This document shows positions 56,455-64,000 of a stretch of DNA of 64,000 bases, piece after piece. Within the stretch, counting starts at the first letter, position 1; every line of letters starts with the position of its first letter. The stretch is taken from positions 23,042,502 through 23,106,501 of the forward strand of contig NC_089591.1 in the NCBI RefSeq assembly GCF_019320115.1, given 5' to 3'. The position numbers and the translations under genes were made by a program. This DNA is from Miscanthus floridulus. Taxonomy: Eukaryota; Streptophyta; Magnoliopsida; Poales; Poaceae. The notes beneath the pieces were generated by a model. The model saw only the letters and a program-made list of their open reading frames with translations, did no database searches and was not told where the DNA came from.

Positions 56455-57900
56455 TTAGAGCCTCACACACTCACTATTGTCGCTAAGGAGGCCCATAGCC
56501 TGGCAGGCATCATTGAATGTAGGATACAGGACACCACTAATCGTTCTAAGATCTTCATATGACGTAGCGCCCTTGACAACATTCAAAAGCATACAGAGGT
56601 AATAAAGCTCACCATTGCTAGGGTTAATGTATATGGCTCTACCAATTTTTGTAGGTCCCTTGTGTGGATGCCATACCTTGTCCTTCCTATTCCAAACCCA
56701 TTTCGTGGGGAATTCTATGTATGTTAGCTCTCGCGTGCATGGGTACATCCTATTAGTAGAAAACCACTCAGTCAATGTTGTCCGCATGTGATGAGGGTCA
56801 TCTACAATGTCAACCAATGGCTGCCTAGCTAGATACACGATAGTATTCATCCAAGGGAGATGCACAACTAACCTCTCCACTACAGGGGTCCTATAGTGTA
56901 TATCAAATTCAAACATACACCATATGGCTTCATGGGAGGATAAGTAATAGCAGTCAATGTATTCTTTAACCTCATCCACATCTATAGATTGCCTCTGGGC
57001 ATCTAGTGACTCCAATGGCTAGGAACCACTGGTGGTACCAATGGGAACATCATGTGAATTGCCATTGGGGGCTTGGGTGCCAAATGATTCAATCACTGCT
57101 CTAGTGCGATCTGGGCCTTTGGTTATATACTTAAACAGGTACTTGATGAGGTGTGTTTTATTGCACCACTCGACATTTATGTGTGCCATGAATCACTTTA
57201 ATAGTGCCAAATTGTATGGAACAACCCACCTATTGTCAAGTCTAACCCCATACCGCTCCACAAAATGCCCAATATCAGGATGACGCCTATACCGCACAAA
57301 CCCTTCCTCATCGACAAGTGTGTTTGCCTGGTAGTCTTTTGGAAAGAATTTAGAACACTTGCTATTTTTCATACATGGGCATTTTTGGTTAATCTCACCA
57401 CAAGGACCATGCACCATAAATTCATCAACAAGGTTACAGCCGATAAGATCCGATTGTTGTTCTGGGGCCTCTGCACATATGATTGAGTCAATAAAAGAGG
57501 GACGTGGGCCTTTAGTGTTACCTTGAAGCCAAACCAAGATATGGACTTGGGGCATACCGCATTTTTGGAATTCAATAGTGTAGAGGACTTGAACAAATTA
57601 CGAATAACATCATTGGAACCAGACGTGCATGGTAACAATTATTTTTTTAAAGCCAAGAGGCAACCTTGGCACAAAAAAGGGGCTATACCTGCTCATGTTT
57701 TCCCAAAGTAAGTCCCTTTCTTTAGCTCAGAAACAAGTTCGTCCACCTTTAGCTTGAAGATTTGGTTAACTATGTTAGATCTAGCATTAGGCCTCTACCC
57801 TAAAACAAATGCAAGAGCATCAGCTATTTCCTACCACTTTGGATTACATGTAAAAGTAATAAATAGGTCCAGAGGTCCATAGAATCAACAGATGGCCATG
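56455..57900 (-). pseudogene. Helitron Rep (HUH endonuclease) domain
   Basis: 57900-57555: remains of the N-terminal/Rep boundary (QDAMAIC, LFITFTCNPKW). The frame 57555-57193 opens with MPQVHILVWLQG: the HUH motif normally PHxHI has Gln (CAA, 57549-57547) at the first His. CPCMKNSKCSKFFPKDYQ is the Cys-containing stretch typical of plant Helitrons. The tyrosine motif [10 protein letters not shown] is intact at about 57146-57114. The frame 57015-56455 continues for 187 residues (EVKEYIDCYYLSSHEAIWCM). Rep nicks and joins single strands; the changed His plus stops predict no activity. Confidence 0.8.
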
Positions 57901-57908
57901 GCATCCTA

Positions 57909-58770
57909 TTAGTTCTTGACCATGTATCTTTTACTCCCTGTAAAGCTAGCGGGCAAAATAACCCTTTTGCCAATGCTATTTCCATCAACATCACCCTTAT
58001 GTAGTGCATCTTTAATACCCTTGTACACCTCAGATCGCAAGTTTTTATTGTTCTTTACTATAAACCTGAGTCTATTCTCCTCTACGGAGGCAAAGGCATC
58101 AACAATGTATTGCTGGAACAACCTATCGCCACGTATCAGTGTTGTTGCCTCACATCTACGCTGTTGTAACCGGAAAGCATAATACTCAAGCATAGTAACC
58201 TCATCTCTAGTCCTAATGGGCAAGGCTCCTGCTTGGCTATATTTAATTCCTAGCTTGAACCCCTGCTCCCCATGAGGGAACAAAATTGGGTATTGCAGGG
58301 CCATATAGTTGGCATGTAGGTTGCTAATTCTTCTAAGCCCACCTCCTCTATCTTGAATGGTTACGTCGGGGGTTTTCTTCTCCTCTGAGAAATCCCCCAC
58401 TATCAAAGCAGCTATCTCTAATCCTATTGGTGTGCTATACTAGGGTGCGACTCTAGACCTATCGTGCAATATCCTAAGACGTAAAGATTGGCACTGCCCA
58501 TGTCCCAAAAGGTCTCTAGCTATCCTAAATGATTTGACTAGCCCATTAGATTCATCAAACATTCTTACCAGGCCCTCCATAATTGTTTTGTCAACTTGGC
58601 TATTGCTATCTCATTCTCTATCTCTATCGAAAATTGATATTCGATTCTAGACTTCATTTTCAGTATCATAAATATACAACTGTGCATACACCAAAGGTCT
58701 ACCCACATCTGGCAACAAAGACCTAATTTGATGATGAACCTGCCCATTAATTTTGAATACATATGGCCTA
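57909..58770 (-). pseudogene. Helitron N-terminal domain (Helitron_like_N)
   Basis: 58770-58650 encodes FKINGQVHHQIRSLLPDVGR and FAQLYIYDTENEV-like sequence (here VYAQLYIYDTENEV); after frameshifts VRMFDESNGLVKSFRIARDL. The open segment 58406-57909 has ISNLHANYMALQYPILFPHG, EYYAFRLQQRRCEATTLI and LPASFTGSKRYMVKN, the hallmark block before Rep. The domain is entered in the middle: its start is replaced by a Ty3 gag zinc knuckle in the same frame. Confidence 0.85.
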
Positions 58771-58778
58771 GGGCATCT

Positions 58779-59763
58779 ATTGGAGTAATGTCCTGGTTCT
58801 CCATAGTTGAAGCATCTGTTGTCATTGGCTGCATTTGGCACCTTTGGTGCGCCATTCTTCTATGGAGCATTAGGGACATTATTCTTCATAGGAGCATTGT
58901 TAGTTTGCTATGGGCACTGGACTAGTGCCTTATACTGTTGCTGCTGCTGTTGTGCACGCTGTGGTTGCTGGTTATGGTTGATCAGACTAGACTGACCCTG
59001 ATAGCGCTGTTGTGGGTAAGCTTGCTAAGGAGCAGTGTTACTCCCAGGCTGTTGCCCCTGGAATTTCCTCTTCTTGTCCTCCATTTGACGACGCTTGTTC
59101 TCTATAACCAAGGCCTTGTCCACTAGCTGCTAGAAACTAGCAAAGGTATAGAACATCAGTTGGTACTAGAGACCATCATTCAGACCTTTCATGAACAGCT
59201 CCTGCCTCTTCTCATCATCTTCCACTTCAGTAGGTGCGTACCATGACAATTGTATGAATTTGTCATGATACTCCATAATAGACATGCTCCCCTGCTTGAG
59301 AGCAAGAAATTCCTTCTTTTCATCTTCATCAACCCAGCAGGCACATGATGAGAGTAGGAAGGCACTGCGAAACTCTTGCCAAGTGATGGGATTAGCTTCA
59401 TTACGACCAAAACAGAAAGAGTCCCACCAGTCAAGTGCAGCCCCTTGTAGCTGTACAGAAGCATACAAAACCTTCTCTTTGTCATCACACTGTGCAATCT
59501 TAAGTTGCCTCTCAATTGCACATAGCTAGTCATCATCTTGGAGTGGGTTAGTGGAATGTTTGAAGACAGGTGAATGTCTCTTCAGAAACTCTCCCCTCTT
59601 ATCTCTAACTTGAGAGGGTGCCTTTCCATTCCCATGGTTCTGCCTGTTTTGAGCCATCTGCTGCAACAACTAGGGTTTGCATCATCATCAGTTGCTCCAT
59701 AGTGATAGGGGGTGGTGGTGGCAAGTCCTCGCCTCCTTGGTTGTTCCTCCTGGTGTTCACCAT
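58779..59763 (-). pseudogene. Ty3 gag remnant with zinc knuckle
   Basis: It starts MVNTRRNNQGGEDLPPPPPI at 59763, a chromovirus-type gag start. The Retrotrans_gag domain is in 59468-59166: SVQLQGAALDWWDSFCF, FLALKQGSMSIMEYHDKFIQ, ELFMKGLNDGL. A Gln-rich linker (58990-58910, several CAG repeats) precedes the knuckle CFNYGEPGHYSNRC (second Cys is Tyr) at about 58815-58774. Stops and frameshifts present. No protease follows: Helitron sequence begins at once. Confidence 0.8.
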
Positions 59764-59879
59764 TTGTAGATACATCATATAAGTCCCATATGTCCAAAAT
59801 ATATAACCTTTAAGAGATAATAGCCTAATGAGAGTAGGTATCACAAGATCAAAGACAAGAGGTATATATATATATAGGG
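59764..59879 (-). other. Leader of the gag fragment and (TA)n run
   Basis: Short AT-rich 5' leader of the Ty3 gag; (TA)n at 59862-59875 near the boundary with the CRM-like LTR. Confidence 0.4.
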
Positions 59880-60574
59880 TATAATGGAGACGGGGATCCC
59901 GATCTTCCGTCAGGTGATGGTAACTATCGTTGTGGCGGAGAATGACACACCGATCCGGCTTCAGATCGAAAGATCGAACCCTGCAATCTTAGCACCACAG
60001 CTCCTCTGGTTATCAACCAAGTCATGGACCAGGTTGACCTCACCAAGAAGGCTAATCCCTGCCTGCGCAATGAAGAACACAAGCAAGAACAAGAAAGCTC
60101 GCAACCAAATTGCAAATGTATGATTAATCTCACGAGTTGGGGTCTCACAAACCGATGAATGGCGAAACTGTTCTTAACAGAATAATCTAAGCAAAACCCA
60201 AACCCTAATGGAGGGGCGGCGGCTGTTTATGAAGACTCTAGGGTCGTGCAAGACCCCTGGACGCACCCCTAATGGGCCCAAACTCGATACATGGTCCAAC
60301 GGACCAAAAGACGGTGATGCAGCACCCTGGCAGATTCTAGATGCTGACTTGTTTTGACGATTCCTGTTGATTCCGAACAGCTTTTGATGTGAAACCACTT
60401 GGATTGGCTTCCTTATCAAATTAGCTTTCCATCCATATGTGGATCATCAAAAATGGAGTCCGGATACGTCCTGGGCGACCAGTTTAAGGCAGACTAGTCC
60501 TGGAGGCCGAGGCAGACTCGAATTCATGTTGGACTAGGCCTCCGGCTTGTGTTGGACATCCTTGCTGGTCATCA
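59880..60574 (-). repeat. 3' LTR of CRM-like element (about 0.7 kb, approximate)
   Basis: A purine-rich GAGGACATGGAGGAGGCGA is followed by TGATGACC at 60574, a plausible LTR start. The other end is placed near 59880 by the change to unrelated AT-rich sequence. No second LTR is in the window, so limits are inferred. Confidence 0.45.
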
Positions 60575-61848
60575 TCGCCTCCTCCATGTCCTCTTAGTCC
60601 CTCTTGACCCTCTCCAATATTCCTAAGCAAGATAACATCATTAGGTAGTAGTCTATTCTCAAAAGTATGAAAATGATCGCTTAAGAACGAGCTCACCTGT
60701 AAATTGAGTTGACGCATTCGAGCTCGGGTCATTGGACCTTGCATGACGGTTGGAGGATCAGCTGGTACATCCAAAGGAGTGATGTCCTCATCATCCTCCC
60801 CCTCTTGAATTGGAGTCGTCCTTGACTCAAGCTCATCTTCTTCTCCCAAATAAGGTTTCAAATCTGCAATGTTAAATGTGGGACTAACCCCGAACTCGGG
60901 TGGCAACTCAAGTTTGTATGCATTATCATTTATTTTCTCAATAATCTTATAAGGACCAGCTGCTCTTGGCATTAATTTAGACTTACGTAGCTCAGGAAAT
61001 CTATCTTTTCTTAAATGTAACCAAACCAAATCACCCGGTTCAAGTTTAATCTCTTTCTACCTTTACTACCAGCAATTCTATACTTTTCATTCATGCTTTC
61101 AATATTTGCTTTAGTTGTTTCATGCAACTTACGAATAAAATCAGCATGCTCTCTAGCATCACTATGTATTCTCTCAGTGGTAGGTAAAGGCAAAAGATCA
61201 ATAGGAGCACGGGGGTTAAAACCATACACTACCTGAAAAGGACTTACCTTGGTGGTGGAATGTTCCGCCCTGTTATGTGCAAACTCCACATGCGGCAAAC
61301 ACTCTTCCCACATCTTCAAATTGCAGCTTCAAAATGGCTCTCAACATGGTGGACAATGTTCGATTCACAACCTCAGTTTGGGGATGACATGTTGTAGAAA
61401 ACAGCAGCTTGGTCCCCAATTTATTCCACAACGTGCGCCAAAAATGACTCAAGAATTTTGCATCACGATCTGAAACAATAGTAGAAGGCATACCATGCAA
61501 GCGAACAATTTCTTGAAAGAAAAGGTCAGCAATATGAACAGCATCGTCGCTCTTATGACAAGGAATAAAATGTGCCATCTTAGAAAAATGATCAACCACC
61601 ACAAAAATACTATCCCTCCCCCTCTTAGTCCTTGGCAATCCCAACACAAAATCCATAGATATATCTGCCCAAGGAGTAGAAGGAACAGGAAGAGGCATAT
61701 ACAAACCATGTGGGTTCAATCGCGACTTAGCTTTTTGACATGTGGCACACCGCGCCACATACCGCTCCACATCACGCCTCATCCTAGGCCAAAAGAAGTG
61801 TGTGGACAACACCTCCTCCGTCTTCTTGGCACCAAAATGTCCCATCAA
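60484..61848 (-). pseudogene. CRM-like integrase with C-terminal CR-type tail
   Basis: Zinc-binding HHCC region at 61848-61760 ([35 protein letters not shown]). Catalytic core: [10 protein letters not shown] (Asp), [14 protein letters not shown] (Asp), then [16 protein letters not shown] containing the Glu, where the usual QTDGQTE is shortened, as if four codons were lost between two QT repeats. The frame shifts at about 61310, continues 61319-61011 ([20 protein letters not shown]) and again 61029-60484 (GPYKIIEKINDNAYKLELP, then the TRARMRQLN tail). The last about 30 residues would lie in the LTR. Confidence 0.75.
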
Positions 61849-63540
61849 TCCGCCTCCATGTGCCTCCTACAACAACAAAAGATGAACAGAACCAACTGGA
61901 ATGCATAGGCGGTTAGCTCTAAACAAAAACCTATCGCTGATCATAAACTTATTCCATGTGCGTCCCTCTCTACAATTAAGCAACACATCCTTAAAATCAG
62001 GATCAAGCGCATATTGTTCTTTAATGGATTGAAGACCAAAAATCCGACAATCAAGTTGAGACAGCAATGTATATCTTCTAGACAAAGCATCAGCAATCAC
62101 ATTATCCTTCCCTTTCTTATGTTTGATAATATAAGGAAAAGACTCAATAAATTCAACCCATTTAGCATGCCTACTGATTCAGATTATTTTGAGAGCGAAG
62201 ATACTTAAGCGATTCATGATTAGAATAAATAACAAATTCTTTAGGCCACAAATAATGACACCACGTCTCTAAAGAATGGACAAGTACATACAATTCTTTA
62301 TCATACGTGGAATAATTAAGAATAGGACCATGTAATTTTTCACTAAAGTAAGCAACAGGTTTACCATCTTGCATCAAAACACCACCAATGCCAAGTCCAC
62401 TAGCATCACATTCTAGCTCAAAAGTCTTACCAAAATTTGGAAGTTGCAGCAATGGTGCGTGTGTAAGCTTGTCCTTCAAAGTGTCAAAGGACTCCTCATG
62501 TGCCCCTCCCTAATGAAACACCACTCCTTTCTTCGTCAACTCATGCAATGGGGCAGCAATGGTGCTGAAATCTTTGATGAAGCGGTGGTAGAATCCTGCA
62601 AGACCAAGAAAACTCCTCACCTGTGTGACAGTTTGGGGAACCGGCCAGCTCTTTATGGCTTCAATTTTCATCTCGTCCACCTCAATTCCCTATGGAGTTA
62701 CAACATAGCCAAGAAAAGAAACTCAATCCGTGCAAAAGATGCACTTCTCAAGGTTACCAAATAAACGTGCATCACGTAAGGCATTAAAAATAGCACGTAA
62801 GTGATCCATATGTTCATCAAAAGACTTGTTGTAAATCAATATATATCAAAGTAAACTACCACAAAATGACCAATAAAAACTCTTAAAACCTCATTCATTA
62901 AGCGCATGAAAGTGCTAGGTGCATTTGTCAAACCAAAAGGTATAGCTAACCACTCATACAACCCGAATTTGGTTTTAAATGCAGTTTTCCATTCATCTCC
63001 AAGTTTCATTCTAATCTAGTGGTAGCCACTTCGCAAGTCAATCTTAGTGAAAATTATAGAACCACACAACTCATCAAGCATGTCGTCTAGCCTAGGAATA
63101 GGATGACGATACTAAATAGTAATATTATTGATGGCTCTACAATCAACACACATACGCCAACTTCCATCTTTCTTAGGAACCAAAAGTACAGGAATGGCAC
63201 AAGGACTAAGGCTTTCATGTACATACCCATGGTCTAAAAGGTCTTGGACTTGCCGCTGAATTTCCTTAGTCTCCTCGGGATTGGTTCGATATGCAGCTCG
63301 GTTGGGCAAGGTCGCTCCCGGAATCAAATCGATTTGATGCTCTATCCCTCTCATAGGTGGCAGCCCCGGGGGTATCTCAGCTAGGAAAAATATCCTCATA
63401 CTCCTGCAAAAGGTTAGTGATAGCAGGAGGTACCAAGCTAACAATATCATCAAGTGAAAACATAGCTCGTTTGCATACCAAAGCATAGCAAATATCATCA
63501 TCAGAAATTTCAGCAAAGTCACATTTTGTTGCAATGCATA
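61849..63540 (-). pseudogene. CRM-like reverse transcriptase/RNase H
   Basis: 63534-63112: LPPMRGIEHQIDLIPGATLP, QVQDLLDHGYVHESLSPCAI, VPKKDGSWRMCVDCRAINNI. Then a stop, [20 protein letters not shown] and [19 protein letters not shown]. The catalytic box should be YFDDI, but a one-base deletion at about 62851-62855 leaves YFDIY and a shifted frame. [17 protein letters not shown] (frame-shifted) and RNase H 62479-62171 ([40 protein letters not shown]) follow. 62100-61867 is the connection to integrase. Confidence 0.8.
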
Positions 63541-63992
63541 ACACCACCCTTCAATTTAATCCCCTCAGCCTTAGAAATAGATGTAGACTTATCCTTTTTA
63601 GGTGGGAAAATAGAATTAGCAACTTGCTGATTTTCAGATTGAACATCATTCAAACTAGCAACGTGTTCTCTATCAGCTTGTACAATTTGAGCAGGGGTCA
63701 AAGGTACCAAAGTAATTTTCTTTCCTTTATGCATAAAAGTGTATTTATTACTTCTACCATGGTGTGTAGCATCATTATTATGTTCCCAAGGATGACCCAA
63801 TAAAAGTGAACAAGCTTGCTTAGGTACCACATCACAATCAACAGAATCAGCATAAGAACCAATGGAAAATGAAACTCTGCAAGTTGGTGTTACCTTTGCT
63901 TTACCAGAATCATTTAGCCACTGAATATGATATGGACGTGGGTGGGGGCGTGTGGTCAAGCTAAGCTTCTTGACCAAATCAAAACTCACCAA
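63519..63992 (-). pseudogene. CRM-like protease region
   Basis: Open for 158 codons: SLTTRPHPRPYHIQWLNDSG, then VDCDVVPKQACSLLLGHPWE, the C-terminal half of the retropepsin fold that follows the active site in chromoviruses. The active-site Asp would lie beyond the window edge. The downstream Lys-rich spacer leads into the RT. Confidence 0.7.
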
Positions 63993-64000
63993 ATTGTTGC

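Larger units (their letters stand above)
46196..58770 (-). mobile_element. Helitron (RPA-carrying, Rep/helicase), disrupted
   Basis: Minus-strand order: Helitron N-terminal domain (58770-57910), Rep (about 57900-57040), PIF1-like helicase (56082-54640), RPA-like OB-fold ORF (54290-53190 and 47209-46196). This is the usual gene set of plant Helitrons (RepHel plus RPA). It is interrupted by a SIRE-type copia element (47210-53164) and a MITE (47037-47132). The 5' TC end is missing because homology begins inside the N-terminal domain at the junction with a Ty3 gag; the 3' end was not located. Confidence 0.8.
59880..64000 (-). mobile_element. Ty3/gypsy chromovirus, CRM-like, 3' part
   Basis: Protease through integrase and the 3' LTR are on the minus strand; the 5' part lies beyond the right edge. 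The integrase C-terminus carries PYLGEEDELESRTTP and GPMTRARMRQLNLQVSSFL and the ORF seems to run into the LTR, both features I associate with the centromere-type CRM group of chromoviruses. The 59880 boundary is approximate. Confidence 0.65.

Noticed and set aside
1..64000. CRISPR arrays, bacterial operons, tRNA or rRNA genes
   Set aside because: Splice-type introns, LTR elements with tRNA-primed PBS and plant protein families show a plant nuclear genome; no regular spaced repeats or cloverleaf candidates were found by reading.

Overview
The window looks like heterochromatic or intergenic DNA of a grass, most likely of the sorghum/sugarcane/Miscanthus group. Long stretches are nested LTR retrotransposons of grass-type families. 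A short MITE with ends of the AGCCTGTT type resembles one I know as abundant in Saccharinae; that species hint is inference. I find no intact cellular gene. Nearly every reading frame is a decayed transposon gene, and the few host-like genes are fragments.

Layout. 1-5172 (-): partial Ty3 element of Tat-like type (gag-protease plus a 1.8-kb LTR), running off the left edge. 5190-6090 (-): remnant of an accessory coiled-coil ORF. 6613-17362 (+): second copy of the Tat-like element. It has a truncated 5' LTR, gag-protease, a tiny leftover of reverse transcriptase, a long ANTISENSE reading frame with a plant mobile domain, and a complete 3' LTR. 17363-18872: unassigned AT-rich DNA with a decayed ORF. 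18873-34109 (-): a 15-kb Tekay/Del-like chromovirus with LTRs of about 4.5 kb and an extra coiled-coil ORF between primer-binding site and gag.

34110-41886 (+): gene-like island. It holds a small unidentified exon at the LTR edge, a PIF/Harbinger transposase with one nonsense codon beside its first catalytic Asp, a second transposase N-terminal relic, the last exons of a coiled-coil gene, a 3'-truncated short-chain dehydrogenase (TIC32-like) pseudogene, and an 817-bp non-autonomous TIR element flanked by TAA.

41890-45740 (+): Ty3 gag split by a 2.87-kb Ty1/copia deletion derivative (-). 46196-58770 (-): a Helitron with Rep/helicase and an RPA-like ORF. The RPA ORF is broken by a 96-bp MITE and by a gag-only SIRE-type copia element (47210-53164, +). 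58775-59763 (-): Ty3 gag fragment. About 59880-64000 (-): CRM-like chromovirus (pol plus 3' LTR) running off the right edge.

How parts relate: nesting gives a time order (Helitron RPA before MITE and SIRE element; Ty3 gag before copia). Several elements keep only part of the retroviral gene set (Tat copy 2, the small copia, the SIRE-type element) and would depend on proteins supplied by relatives. The most interesting recurrent theme is accessory ORFs carried by retrotransposons: the antisense plant-mobile-domain ORF and two 5' coiled-coil ORFs.
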